Of a DNA stretch of 64,000 nucleotides, positions 52,038-61,189 are shown piece by piece. The translations under genes and the position numbers were made by a program. The notes beneath the pieces are model-generated. The model saw nothing but the letters and a program-made list of their open reading frames with translations, ran no database searches and was not told the DNA's origin. Each line of letters starts with the position of its first letter. Positions within the stretch are counted from its first letter, which is position 1. This stretch comes from G963663315 sp965116335 (GTDB taxonomy: Bacteria > Pseudomonadota > Gammaproteobacteria > Arenicellales > Poriferihabitantaceae), in NCBI GenBank assembly GCA_965116335.1, contig OZ220677.1, positions 1,302,001 through 1,366,000 on the forward strand, read 5' to 3'.

Positions 52038-52868
52038 ATGGCGCGCACGGTTACCAGCAAGCGGAAGGCCGTCAACACCGCCGTCGCCTGGGGGATCGGC
52101 CTGCTGATCTTCTTCCCGGTACTGTGGACCATCCTGACCAGCTTCAAGACCGAATCACAGGCAATTGCCGACCCGCCGGTTTTCCTGTTCTTCGACTGGA
52201 CGCTGGAGAATTATGCGATCGTGCAGGAGCGCTCGGACTATATGCGCTATCTCTGGAACTCGGTGATCATCGCCGGCGCCTCCACGCTGCTCGGCATCCT
52301 CATCGCGGTTCCCGCCGCATGGTCCATGGCCTTCGTGCCATCGAAACGGACCAAAGACATCCTGCTCTGGATGCTTTCCACCAAGATGCTGCCGGCGGTC
52401 GGCGTACTCTACCCGGTCTACCTGATCTTCATCGAGTTCGGACTCCTCGACACGCGCTCCGGTCTTGTCATCGTCATGATGCTGATCAACCTGCCGATCA
52501 TCGTCTGGATGCTGTACACCTATTTCCGGGAAATTCCCGGCGAGATCCTGGAAGCCGCGCGCATGGACGGCGCATCACTGCGCAATGAAATCCTGTATGT
52601 ACTGACCCCCATGGCCGTACCGGGTATCGCCTCAACCATGCTGCTGAACTTCATCCTGGCCTGGAACGAGGCGTTCTGGACGCTGAACCTGACGGCGGCG
52701 AAAGCCGCTCCGCTGACCGCCTTCATCGCCAGTTATTCAAGCCCCGAGGGTCTGTTCTACGCCAAGCTGAGCGCGGCATCAACCATGGCCATCGCGCCGA
52801 TCCTGATCCTGGGATGGTTCAGCCAGAAACAACTGGTGCGCGGCCTGACTTTCGGCGCGGTCAAGTGA
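52038..52868 (+). CDS. polyol/sugar ABC transporter permease 2 (SmoG/MtlG-like)
   Basis: 276 residues, six membrane helices, MalG-type EAA motif (EAARMDGASLRNEILYVLTP) and the C-terminal QLVRGLTFGAVK usual for this subfamily. It starts 10 bp after permease 1. Confidence 0.92.
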   Translation: MARTVTSKRKAVNTAVAWGIGLLIFFPVLWTILTSFKTESQAIADPPVFLFFDWTLENYAIVQERSDYMRYLWNSVIIAGASTLLGILIAVPAAWSMAFVPSKRTKDILLWMLSTKMLPAVGVLYPVYLIFIEFGLLDTRSGLVIVMMLINLPIIVWMLYTYFREIPGEILEAARMDGASLRNEILYVLTPMAVPGIASTMLLNFILAWNEAFWTLNLTAAKAAPLTAFIASYSSPEGLFYAKLSAASTMAIAPILILGWFSQKQLVRGLTFGAVK

Positions 52869-52878
52869 GGATAGAGAG

Positions 52879-53883
52879 ATGGGACACATCGTACTGGACA
52901 AGGTGAAGAAGAGTTTCAATGATCTCACCGTCATTCCTCCCCTGGATCTCGAGATGGAGGATGGTGAGTTCGTCGTTTTCGTCGGCCCCTCCGGTTGCGG
53001 CAAATCGACTCTCCTGCGGCTGATTGCGGGGCTTGAGGATGTCACTGGCGGCACGATCAGGATCGACGGGCAGGACGCGACCGCCGTACCGCCCGCCAGG
53101 CGCGGACTCGCCATGGTTTTTCAGTCCTACGCGCTCTATCCCCACATGACGGTTCGCAAGAACATCAGTTTTCCCCTTCGGATGGCGAAGCTGGATCAGG
53201 CCGAGCAGGAGCGGCGAGTGCAACAGGCAGCCGAGGTCCTGAACCTCACCGAATACCTCGACCGGCGACCCGGCCAGCTTTCCGGCGGCCAGCGCCAGCG
53301 CGTGGCTATCGGCCGTGCCATCGTGCGTGAACCATCCGCTTTCCTGTTCGACGAGCCGCTCTCTAATCTCGACGCAGCGCTCCGCGTCGGCATGCGTCTT
53401 GAAATCAGCGAACTGCATAAGCGGCTGAAAACGACCATGATCTACGTCACCCACGACCAGGTCGAGGCGATGACCATGGCGGACAAGATCGTCGTCCTCC
53501 AGGCCGGGAGGATAGAGCAGGTGGGCTCGCCACTGGAACTCTACCGGACACCCCGCAACCGGTTCGTTGCCGGGTTCATCGGCTCCCCCGGAATGAACTT
53601 CCTGGAAGGGATTGAAGCCAGCAAGCACGATGCAACTATGATCGGCATCCGCCCCGAACACATCACGCCGTCACCGGATGAGGGCATCTGGAAGGGGCGA
53701 GTGGGCGTCGCCGAACATCTCGGTTCGGACACGTTCTTCCACGTCCATATAGAGGAATGCGCCGAACCAGTCACCGTGAGATCAGGCGGCGAGGTGGACA
53801 TGCACCACGGTGACACGATCTATTTGACCCCGGATGCCCAACAGATCCATCGGTTCGACGAGCGGGGTCTGCGCATTGGGTGA
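52879..53883 (+). CDS. polyol/sugar ABC transporter ATP-binding protein (MalK/SmoK-like)
   Basis: 334 residues: Walker A GPSGCGKST, signature LSGGQRQRVAIGRAI, Walker B FLFDEPLSNLD, switch His YVTHDQVEAMTM, then a C-terminal TOBE/OB domain (IGIRPEHI). It energises uptake by the two permeases. Confidence 0.94.
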   Translation: MGHIVLDKVKKSFNDLTVIPPLDLEMEDGEFVVFVGPSGCGKSTLLRLIAGLEDVTGGTIRIDGQDATAVPPARRGLAMVFQSYALYPHMTVRKNISFPLRMAKLDQAEQERRVQQAAEVLNLTEYLDRRPGQLSGGQRQRVAIGRAIVREPSAFLFDEPLSNLDAALRVGMRLEISELHKRLKTTMIYVTHDQVEAMTMADKIVVLQAGRIEQVGSPLELYRTPRNRFVAGFIGSPGMNFLEGIEASKHDATMIGIRPEHITPSPDEGIWKGRVGVAEHLGSDTFFHVHIEECAEPVTVRSGGEVDMHHGDTIYLTPDAQQIHRFDERGLRIG

Positions 53884-53885
53884 AG

Positions 53886-55376
53886 ATGATCCGTCTATCG
53901 AACGCCACGCTGAGCGACCTGCCGGAAACGATTGCCCGGCCAGGCTATGACCGAACCTCCCTGACTCCGGGGATCATTCATGTCGGGGTCGGAAATTTCC
54001 ATCGGGCGCATCAGGCGTGGTATCTGCATCGGCTGTTGCAGATGGGTCTCAACCACGATTGGGCGATCATTGGCGCCGGTATCCGCCCCTACGATGCCAC
54101 GCAACGAAGCAAGCTCAGGCAGCAGGATTACCTGTCGACGCTGATTGAGCTGGATTCATCAGGCATATCGGCAGAGGTGATTGGCGCGATGATTGACTAT
54201 ATTCCAGTCGAGCAGGGCAACGCCGCCCTGATCCGCCGGATGACCGATCCGGCGATCCGGATTGTCGAGCTGACGGTGACCGTAGGAGGCTACTACATTG
54301 ATCCCGCGACCCATGGTTTCGACACGGCGCATCCCGACATACTGCACGACGTCGCCAATCCAGAGCGCCCGCGCACCGTGTTTGGCGCGATGGTTGCAGC
54401 GCTCAGGTGCAGACGCGATCAGGGGTTCGGCCCGTTCACCGGCCAGAGTTGCGACAACCTCCGGAACAATGGCGCGGTGCTCCGCCAGACCCTGGTTTCA
54501 CTCGCACAGGCAACCGACCCGGACCTTGCCAGATGGATTGACTCGAACTGCACGTTCCCGAACTCGATGGTCGACTGTATCGTGCCCGCCACCGGCCCGG
54601 ACGAACTCACACTGGCACGCAAATTCGGCATTGATGATCAGGTTCCGGTCACACATGAGAGCTTCCGCCAGTGGGTTATCGAGGATGACTTCTGCGCCGG
54701 GCGTCCGGACTGGGAGCGGGTCGGCGCCACTTTTTCGGACAGCGTCCATGGCCATGAGGCGATGAAGATCCGCATCCTGAATGCCGGTCACCAGGTCATT
54801 GCCAATCCCGGTGAAATCCTGTCCATCGAAACCATTTCGGACTGCATGGCACAGCCCCTGATTCGCGATCTATTCTACAAGGTGCTACATGAGGAAATCC
54901 TTCCCCATGTAAAATCGGTTCCGAATCTCACGAAAGAAGACTACCTGGATCGGATCAGTCGGAGATTCTCCAACACCGCTATCGCCGATACGCCACGGCG
55001 CGTTGCCGCCGAGGGATCGGCACGCCATACCTGCTTTATTCTGCCGATCCTGCGTGACGGGCTTAAGGTCGGCACACCGATCGAGGGACTCGCACTGGTC
55101 GAGGCATTGTGGGCGCGGATGTGTGCGGGGCAACGAGAGGACGGCACCGTCATCGAGCCGAACGACCCGCTCTGGGACAGCCTTCTGGAGGCGGCCAATG
55201 TGGCACGAGAACATCCGCGCGCCTGGCTGGAACAACGCCAGTTCTACGGTGACCTGGTGGAGGCGCCCCGTTTCGTCGATGCCTTCGAACGCTGGCTCAA
55301 CAAGCTCTGGTCGGATGGGTGCGAGGCGACCCTGCAGACCTATGTGGCCGCCTGTCCGGCACGTTCATGCAACTAA
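53886..55376 (+). CDS. mtlK: mannitol 2-dehydrogenase family protein
   Basis: The ATG at 53886 is taken; a GTG at 53880 overlapping the ATPase stop is also in frame. About 496 residues with the N-terminal Rossmann region (IIHVGVGNFHRAHQ) and the polyol-specific catalytic block KIRILNAGH (Lys, Asn, His), plus the CTFPNSMVDCIVP substrate segment. It oxidises mannitol to fructose (or related hexitols such as arabitol or sorbitol) with NAD+. It directly follows the transporter genes and precedes a PfkB kinase that would phosphorylate the ketose. Confidence 0.92.
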   Translation: MIRLSNATLSDLPETIARPGYDRTSLTPGIIHVGVGNFHRAHQAWYLHRLLQMGLNHDWAIIGAGIRPYDATQRSKLRQQDYLSTLIELDSSGISAEVIGAMIDYIPVEQGNAALIRRMTDPAIRIVELTVTVGGYYIDPATHGFDTAHPDILHDVANPERPRTVFGAMVAALRCRRDQGFGPFTGQSCDNLRNNGAVLRQTLVSLAQATDPDLARWIDSNCTFPNSMVDCIVPATGPDELTLARKFGIDDQVPVTHESFRQWVIEDDFCAGRPDWERVGATFSDSVHGHEAMKIRILNAGHQVIANPGEILSIETISDCMAQPLIRDLFYKVLHEEILPHVKSVPNLTKEDYLDRISRRFSNTAIADTPRRVAAEGSARHTCFILPILRDGLKVGTPIEGLALVEALWARMCAGQREDGTVIEPNDPLWDSLLEAANVAREHPRAWLEQRQFYGDLVEAPRFVDAFERWLNKLWSDGCEATLQTYVAACPARSCN

Positions 55377-55398
55377 CCCATTCTTTCGAGGCACCCCC

Positions 55399-56331
55399 AT
55401 GTTTCTGAGTTGCGGCGAAGCACTCTATGACCTCTTCCTTTCAACCGAAGCGGACAGCGATGTCACTTTCGATGCTCGCATCGGCGGCTCGCCCTTCAAC
55501 GTCGCGGTCGGTCTCTCCCGCCTGGGGCGTAGCGCTGCCCTGTTCACCGGCATCTCCAGCGACCCCTTGGGCCGTCGGCTGGAACAGGCACTGGAGAACG
55601 AGGGGGTGAAAACCGATTATCTGGTCAGAAAACAGAACCCGACAACCCTGGCATTGGTTACCCTGGGCTCCCGGGGCCTCCCTCATTACAGCTTCTACGG
55701 CCACGATGCGGCCGACAGTTCGGTTACCGAAACTGACTTGCCTGAAATACCCCGGTCGGTGCCCACCATACACTTCGGCTCATACTCCCTGGTGGTGGAG
55801 CCGACCGGCTCCTCGTTACTCCGGCTTGCCCAACGCCATCATGACCGGAGACTGGTCTCGTTCGACCCCAACCTCCGCCTCAATGTCGAGCCGGATCTGG
55901 GCAAGTGGCGTGAGCGGGTCGAGGCCTTCACCGAGATCGCCGATCTGATCAAGGTGAGTGACGAGGACCTGGAATTGCTGTTCCCCGGCGACGAGATCGA
56001 AAGCTCGATCTACCGCTGGAATTCCCGCGGAGTCCATCTCATCGTAGTGACCCGCGGCGATGGTGGGGCCCTGGTTTCTCTCCGCGGAGAAGTCTTTGAA
56101 ACCACCGGACGCCAGGTGGAGGTGATGGATACGGTAGGGGCCGGTGACAGTTTCCAGGCAGGGCTTCTTTGCGCACTGGATGAACTCGGCAAGGCAACCA
56201 AATCGGGACTGTCCCGGATTTCGCTGGACGAATGCCGCCAGGTCGTGGATTTTGCCACGGCGGCAGCGGCAATCACCTGCACGCGCCGCGGCGCCGACCT
56301 GCCCTTTCGTTCCGAACTGCCGGATCTCTAG
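55399..56331 (+). CDS. PfkB-family sugar kinase, probable fructokinase
   Basis: Start at the ATG at 55399 with GAGG upstream; 310 residues. PfkB signatures are the N-terminal GGSPFNVAVGLSRLG and the C-terminal DTVGAGDSFQAG with the catalytic Asp. Placed after mannitol dehydrogenase, it is expected to convert fructose to fructose 6-phosphate and so connect hexitol uptake to glycolysis. Confidence 0.9.
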   Translation: MFLSCGEALYDLFLSTEADSDVTFDARIGGSPFNVAVGLSRLGRSAALFTGISSDPLGRRLEQALENEGVKTDYLVRKQNPTTLALVTLGSRGLPHYSFYGHDAADSSVTETDLPEIPRSVPTIHFGSYSLVVEPTGSSLLRLAQRHHDRRLVSFDPNLRLNVEPDLGKWRERVEAFTEIADLIKVSDEDLELLFPGDEIESSIYRWNSRGVHLIVVTRGDGGALVSLRGEVFETTGRQVEVMDTVGAGDSFQAGLLCALDELGKATKSGLSRISLDECRQVVDFATAAAAITCTRRGADLPFRSELPDL

Positions 56332-56343
56332 TATACCGGCGCC

Positions 56344-57579
56344 ATGCCACCCTTATCGAATATGCGAACCGGAGAGTCGATCGGGCTCAGAGCCTTCAAC
56401 GAGCGTTTGATGATCACTGCCATACGGCAGGCAAGCGCACTATCAAAAGCGGAAATCGCACGTGCCACCGGACTCAGCGGCCAGGCCGCGACTGTGATCG
56501 TCAATTCGCTGCTTGACGAGGGACTTCTGGTCAAGTGCGAGAAGGTTCGGGGCAGAGTGGGCAAACCTTTCACTCCGGTCGCGCTCAACCCCGAAGGCGC
56601 CTTTTCCCTGGGTGTCAAGATTGGGCGCCGCAGTCTCGAGGCTCTTCTCGTCGATTTCTGTGGCAGCATCGTGGCTTCCCGGTCAACGGCCTATCACGCC
56701 CCGCTCCCGGCGCAGACCATGGCCATGGCGACCGACCTTACTCTGGAACTCATGAGTGGACTTGATCGTGACCTGCGCGCCCGCATCGTCGGCCTCGGTG
56801 TCGCGATGCCCTGGGTTCTGCATGAATGGTCGGATGTCCTGAGTCTGGAACGCGAGGCGATCGCCGCATGGCGCGAGATCGATGTCGTCGCCGAACTCGA
56901 AGCGGCGACCGGCCTTTCGGTGTCGCTGTACAACGATGCCACAGCCGCCTGTGCCGCGGAGATGATTGCCGGCGATCAAATTAACTGGCACAGCGCACTA
57001 TATATCTACCTGGGCACTTTCGTCGGCGGTGGCGTTGTCATCAATAGCCGTCTCTACCGGGGTGAACAGCTCAATGCGGGCGCCCTGGGTTCGATGCCGA
57101 TCGGCGGCACGGATGGAGTCGAAAAACCGCAACAGCTCATTCACCGGGCATCAGTCATTGATCTGGAACGTGCACTGGTCGCCGCCGGTTTCGACGAATC
57201 GGAAATGCTGAGCCCCCTCGGCACACGGGACCCCGAGGAGGTTTTCTCTACCTGGCTGAATCGGGCAGTAGAAGCCCTGTCCCGTGCGGTAGTGTCAGCA
57301 ATGAGTGTGGTTGACTTTGAGGCGGTGATCATTGATGGACTTCTGCGACCCGACTGGCGCCGCCGCGTGGTCGATGGAGTGGGGAGTACCTACGGCAAGC
57401 TCGATTGCACGGGCCTTTCGCCCATCGAGGTCGCAACAGGCTCCATCGGACCGAAGGCACGTGTCCTCGGGGCTGCACTGCTGCCACTCATCAGGCGGTT
57501 CTCGCCGGACACGGAACTACTCGCCCCACCCAAGACAACCCGACCCACTCCTGATCCGAGAAAACACTGCAATGATTAA
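56344..57579 (+). CDS. ROK-family transcriptional regulator
   Basis: 411 residues. An N-terminal winged helix-turn-helix (LSKAEIARATGLSGQAATVIVNSLLDEGLL) is joined to a ROK sugar-kinase-like domain (LYIYLGTFVGGGVVI; GALGSMPIGG). It is of the XylR/NagC type, in which sugar binding releases DNA. It lies at the end of the polyol operon and is likely its local regulator; the inverted repeat at 49773-49789 is a candidate site. The usual zinc motif (CxCGxxGC) is not seen. Confidence 0.88.
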   Translation: MPPLSNMRTGESIGLRAFNERLMITAIRQASALSKAEIARATGLSGQAATVIVNSLLDEGLLVKCEKVRGRVGKPFTPVALNPEGAFSLGVKIGRRSLEALLVDFCGSIVASRSTAYHAPLPAQTMAMATDLTLELMSGLDRDLRARIVGLGVAMPWVLHEWSDVLSLEREAIAAWREIDVVAELEAATGLSVSLYNDATAACAAEMIAGDQINWHSALYIYLGTFVGGGVVINSRLYRGEQLNAGALGSMPIGGTDGVEKPQQLIHRASVIDLERALVAAGFDESEMLSPLGTRDPEEVFSTWLNRAVEALSRAVVSAMSVVDFEAVIIDGLLRPDWRRRVVDGVGSTYGKLDCTGLSPIEVATGSIGPKARVLGAALLPLIRRFSPDTELLAPPKTTRPTPDPRKHCND

Positions 57580-58192
57580 TCTATATACCTGGAGTACCCC
57601 GAACGGACGTAAAGTGTCCATCATGCTTGAGGAAACCGGCCTGCCCTACCAGGTTCACCCGGTCGACATCGGCAAGAATGATCAATTCGATGAAGATTTC
57701 CTGAAAATAAGCCCGAACAACAAGATTCCGGCTATCGTCGATGAAGAAAATGGCTTGAGCATGATGGAATCCGGCGCCATCCTGATTTATCTGGCCGACA
57801 AAACCGGGATGCTGATGCCACAGGCCAGGCGCTGGCAAATCCTGGAATGGCTGATGTTCCAGATGGGCGGTTTCGGCCCGATGCTCGGACAAGCCCATCA
57901 CTTCCTGCACTTCAAGCCCGGAGCCAGTGAATACGCCGAGAAAAGATACAAGGTCGAAGCCCAGCGTCTCTATGCCGTACTCGACGACCACCTGGAAGAC
58001 CATGAATACGTCGCTGGCGATTACTCAATCGCCGATATCGCACTATGGCCCTGGGCCTCCCGGTTCGAGTGGCAAAAAGTTGACATGACCGACTTCCCCA
58101 ACATCAAACGCTGGTACACCCAAATAGCCACCCGCCCCGCTGTACAAAAAGGCTACCGCATCCCGGTAGATACAGAAATACCAATGCCGTAG
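57572..58192 (+). CDS. YfcG-type glutathione S-transferase
   Basis: Start at the ATG at 57572, overlapping the ROK stop by 8 bp; 206 residues. Thioredoxin-like domain (LYTWSTPNGRKVSIMLEE; NNKIPAIVD) and helical domain (YSIADIALWPWASRF). The TPNG motif is that of the YfcG/YghU disulfide-bond reductase group, and it is a relative of the YghU-type protein at 22404-23270. The overlap suggests read-through from the polyol operon. Confidence 0.9.
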   Translation: MINLYTWSTPNGRKVSIMLEETGLPYQVHPVDIGKNDQFDEDFLKISPNNKIPAIVDEENGLSMMESGAILIYLADKTGMLMPQARRWQILEWLMFQMGGFGPMLGQAHHFLHFKPGASEYAEKRYKVEAQRLYAVLDDHLEDHEYVAGDYSIADIALWPWASRFEWQKVDMTDFPNIKRWYTQIATRPAVQKGYRIPVDTEIPMP

Positions 58193-58196
58193 TATC

Positions 58197-58250
58197 ACTC
58201 CCCCCTTGAGGGGGAGTCAAATCGTGCGAAGCGGATTTGGTGGGGGGTTG
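58197..58250. repeat. dispersed palindromic element
   Basis: ACTCCCCC-TTGA-GGGGGAGT palindrome (58197-58217) followed by CAAATC...GATTTG and a GGTGGGGGG tail. The same composite occurs at 61682-61733 and 62755-62805. Here it separates two convergent genes and may terminate both. Confidence 0.7.
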
Positions 58251-58253
58251 TTT

Positions 58254-59819
58254 TCAGGCCGGGATTACTTTCACTGCGGCCAGATTCCGGTCTTTGGCAC
58301 TGAACGCTATGCCGATCAGATGGATGGGTTGGTTTTGGCTGCGGTACTTGTCGGCATAACCTTTCTCCTGTATCTGTTCAATCGCCTGTTGTGCCGTATC
58401 CTCACTATTGCTGTCTGTATCTGACATCTTGAACTCAAATACGAATACCTGATCTCCATGCAATACCACCATATCTGCCCGACCCCGGCTGCTGGAATCC
58501 TCTACCCGAAGGGTAAGACCAATCGTACAAAAGCAGGCATATAACATCCCCGCATACCAGGCTTCATATCGAGCCGGACTCCGGGTGGACTGCCACTGAT
58601 ACGGAATCCCGGCGAAGAATGATTGTAGATGCTCCGTGAATCCATCGAAGTCATTGGCTACCAGCAGACGCGCCAGTTGATCGCCCTGATCTGCTGTTTC
58701 GATTCTGCGTCCTGTGATATAACCGAGCAATCCATGGTTCAGACTCTGTCGCACCTCGAAGTTCGGATAATCCAGCGTGTAGAGAGTCCGTGCACCATCC
58801 CATTCTCGTTCGACAAGGGTTAAGTAGCCGGTCTGAAACAACAGGGCATCAATGGTGATGTCATCTATATCGAAGGTGGAGAGTAAGTCTTCATCAGAGA
58901 TACGATTCTCCAGTTCCAGTGGACTGATTTCCCGATCCATCATGACGCGAAACAGGAAAGTCGGGGAACCGGTCTCAAACCAATGCGACTTGAACTGGCG
59001 TTTGCGGAACAACAGCAATAGATCAAATGGATTGTACAGTTTCTCTTCTCCGAGCCAGTGATAGCCGTTATACCATTTACGGATTTCATCCCGGTCAAGA
59101 CCGGGTAACTCCGGGGCGAATACGGTGTCGAGGTCTTTGTCGGTATAGCCGCAGATCGTAGCAAACTCTGGATCCAGGCTGATATTGTCCAGGTTGTTGA
59201 GGCCGGAGAACAAACTCACTTTCGAGAACATACTGATGCCGGTGACGAAGACGAAGCGGACATCCCGGGCACTGTCCTTGATGATGCCGTAGAAGCCACG
59301 CAGGTAATCCCGGTTGGCTCTGGCCATTTCCGGGTTATCCAGTACATCCAGAATCGGTTTGTCGTATTCGTCTACCAGAATGACGACCTTTCGCCCGGTC
59401 TGTGCATGCAGGCGATTCAGTATGTTTCTCAGACGGCGGGGGCCGGTGTGCGACTCAGTGGCTTGAGTAAGTCCGTAACGACGTTCTACACTTTCCAACT
59501 GCTCGATAATGTCGCCATCCAGTTCGCCAGGCTCGTTGTACTTGCCACCAAAGCTCAATCGCACCACGGGATGTTTGACCGACCAATCCCAGTGCGGATG
59601 GATATGCAACCCCTGAAACAGGACTTCATTGCCCTCGAACAGTTCCTGTAATGTATCGATCAGCAGACTCTTGCCGAATCGACGTGGGCGAGACAGGAAA
59701 TAGAAACTCCCCATTTCGACCAGTCGCTGGATATGAGGGGTCTTATCGACGTAGTAGCAGTCCTGTTCCCGAATGGTACGGAAATCCTGGATACCGATGG
59801 GGAGTCTATGGCGAGTCAT
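58254..59819 (-). CDS. AAA-ATPase-like protein with C-terminal PD-(D/E)XK nuclease domain
   Basis: 521 residues of the AAA-ATPase_like/DUF1703 type. The N-terminal part has YVDKTPHIQRL and a Walker A-like region in FLSRPRRFGKSLLIDTL, then a Walker B-like KVVILVDEYDKPILD. The C-terminal domain has a PD-(D/E)XK core (RADMVVLHGD...FVFEFKM). Such proteins are abundant in host-associated and mat bacteria; the function is unknown and a link to mobile elements or defence has been suggested. It opens the repeat-rich region at the right end. Confidence 0.85.
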   Translation of the reverse strand: MTRHRLPIGIQDFRTIREQDCYYVDKTPHIQRLVEMGSFYFLSRPRRFGKSLLIDTLQELFEGNEVLFQGLHIHPHWDWSVKHPVVRLSFGGKYNEPGELDGDIIEQLESVERRYGLTQATESHTGPRRLRNILNRLHAQTGRKVVILVDEYDKPILDVLDNPEMARANRDYLRGFYGIIKDSARDVRFVFVTGISMFSKVSLFSGLNNLDNISLDPEFATICGYTDKDLDTVFAPELPGLDRDEIRKWYNGYHWLGEEKLYNPFDLLLLFRKRQFKSHWFETGSPTFLFRVMMDREISPLELENRISDEDLLSTFDIDDITIDALLFQTGYLTLVEREWDGARTLYTLDYPNFEVRQSLNHGLLGYITGRRIETADQGDQLARLLVANDFDGFTEHLQSFFAGIPYQWQSTRSPARYEAWYAGMLYACFCTIGLTLRVEDSSSRGRADMVVLHGDQVFVFEFKMSDTDSNSEDTAQQAIEQIQEKGYADKYRSQNQPIHLIGIAFSAKDRNLAAVKVIPA

Positions 59820-59967
59820 TATCCATGTTCTTTGAGGAAGGGTTCAGCCATCATGCCACCCAATGCAGGCGTATGCAAGTACGCTAAGATCAATCTACAT
59901 GGTAATCATCCCTGCAGCCACACGAACAATGTATAATGGAATCACAATCAGACAAGTAATCAGGATT

Positions 59968-60189
59968 ATGGGTAGACAATTCACAGCGATCATTGAAAAA
60001 GAAGAAGGCGGATATGTATCGTTATGTCCGCAGTTGGATATTGCAAGCCAGGGTGATACTGTTGCTCAGGCGAGAATGAATCTCCAGGAAGCATTAGAGC
60101 TTTTTTTTGAGACGGCATCTACCGAAGAAATCACACAGCGGCTGCATTCGGAAGTCTATATTACCCAAATAGAGGCAGCGGTTGGCTAA
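59968..60189 (+). CDS. HicB-family antitoxin
   Basis: Start at the ATG at 59968 after AGG; 73 residues with the HicB fold: FTAIIEKEEGGYVSLCPQLDIASQGDTVAQARMNL. The C-terminal part is short, without a clear RHH domain. It overlaps the start of a hicA gene that is cut short. HicB normally neutralises HicA, so this one may now be an orphan. Confidence 0.88.
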   Translation: MGRQFTAIIEKEEGGYVSLCPQLDIASQGDTVAQARMNLQEALELFFETASTEEITQRLHSEVYITQIEAAVG

Positions 60190-60298
60190 ATTAAAAGTGC
60201 TGTCCGGTCAGCAAGTTTGTCAGATACTCAGTGGATTCGGGTTTGAGAAGGTAAGACAACGGGGAAGTCATGCAATAATGCAAAAAGCGGGGAAATGA
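60182..60298 (+). pseudogene. truncated HicA toxin gene
   Basis: From a TTG at 60182 (overlapping hicB by 8 bp) the frame reads MAKLKVLSGQQVCQILSGFG, then FEKVRQRGSHAIMQK, which is the HicA dsRBD-like N-terminal half including the catalytic His in GSH. It then stops after 38 residues where 60-80 are usual. The break falls at GGGGAAATG (about 60289), where the sequence joins the 3-prime flank shared by the tandem nuclease-like genes. The toxin is therefore probably inactive. Confidence 0.8.
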
Positions 60299-60307
60299 TT
60301 GGCCTGT

Positions 60308-60958
60308 TCAGGAGAAAATCTGTGGTTTGAAATTGTCCTTGTTGATAATGCTGGCGCTGTTGCCGGTGGCTCTGATTACGAATAATCCCTGTTTCTCTGC
60401 GTAGACATGCGCTTGTTCATCAGATTTTAACCAGGCCATCGCTCCATAGACGGTGTTTTTCTTAAAACGCGGCATGCGAGTCGTAACCTTACCCACACTG
60501 ACCAGGAAATCCTTGACATCCTGCGCCTTCAAGGTGGTCTTGACTTCAACCACTACAATTTCCTGACCATTGGCCGCAATAATGTCATATTCAAAGTTAT
60601 CATCGGAGCCGCTTTGTGAAATATTCCGGTAAATCTGGTAAACATGAACGCCCTTCTCCTGTAACATCGCAACCAAATCCCCCTCTACCAGACTCTCCAC
60701 CAACCGTCCCCACCGGCTGTTAAAAGAAGCTTCGTTCTTTTTAATCTGCTTGTCGGTTTCTTTCATTCGTCTGTCGGTTTCCTTCATTTCCTGCATGAGC
60801 CTTTCATGGTCGGCGGCCTGCCTGGCAGCGATTTCTGCTATTTCCTGCATGGCTTTTTCATGTCTGGCAGCTTCTCTGGCAGCACCTTCCTCCTGGGCAG
60901 CGGCAGTTCTTTCCAAAATCGCCCAGATTTCGTCTGGAGTGGGTACGGTGGTGGTCAT
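60308..60958 (-). CDS. coiled-coil PD-(D/E)XK-like protein, copy 1 (DUF3782-like)
   Basis: 216 residues. After MTTTVPTPDEIWAILERTAA comes an Ala/Glu/Arg coiled coil, then RRMKETDKQIKKNEASFNSR, and a C-terminal domain with a PD-(D/E)XK-like core: Asp in FEYDIIAANG and the E-x-K in VVVEVKTTL. The same arrangement occurs in DUF3782-type proteins, thought to be nuclease-fold and of unknown role. It is the shortest of three copies and lies next to the truncated hicA. C-terminal domains of the three copies differ at only a few positions. Confidence 0.8.
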   Translation of the reverse strand: MTTTVPTPDEIWAILERTAAAQEEGAAREAARHEKAMQEIAEIAARQAADHERLMQEMKETDRRMKETDKQIKKNEASFNSRWGRLVESLVEGDLVAMLQEKGVHVYQIYRNISQSGSDDNFEYDIIAANGQEIVVVEVKTTLKAQDVKDFLVSVGKVTTRMPRFKKNTVYGAMAWLKSDEQAHVYAEKQGLFVIRATGNSASIINKDNFKPQIFS

Positions 60959-61189
60959 TTTGATATTCCTTACGGGTAGCGATTGCGGATTATAGCAGAA
61001 TCGGGGTTGGAGGCGGAGACTGTTCGGGTCTATGACATCATTTAATCACAAAGCCCATATTGTTGTGGATTCCCGCCTGCGCGGGAAGGACGGGTTGGGG
61101 CGGGGGTTGATGGTTGGGTCCCCCCATCACACCCGCTTTGCGGGATGTGATTCCCCCTCAAGGGGGGAATGATGTGATGGTGGGTTGTG
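60959..61189. repeat. dispersed repeats between copy 1 and the DUF1640-type gene
   Basis: 231 bp. It includes the upstream flank shared by all three nuclease-like copies (60965-61020, GGATTATAGCAGAATCGGGG), then GGATTCCCGCCTGCGCGGGA at 61068-61088, a dRS3-like palindrome, and a CCCCCTC-AAGG-GGGGGAATGAT element at 61146-61172. No gene is seen. Confidence 0.75.
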
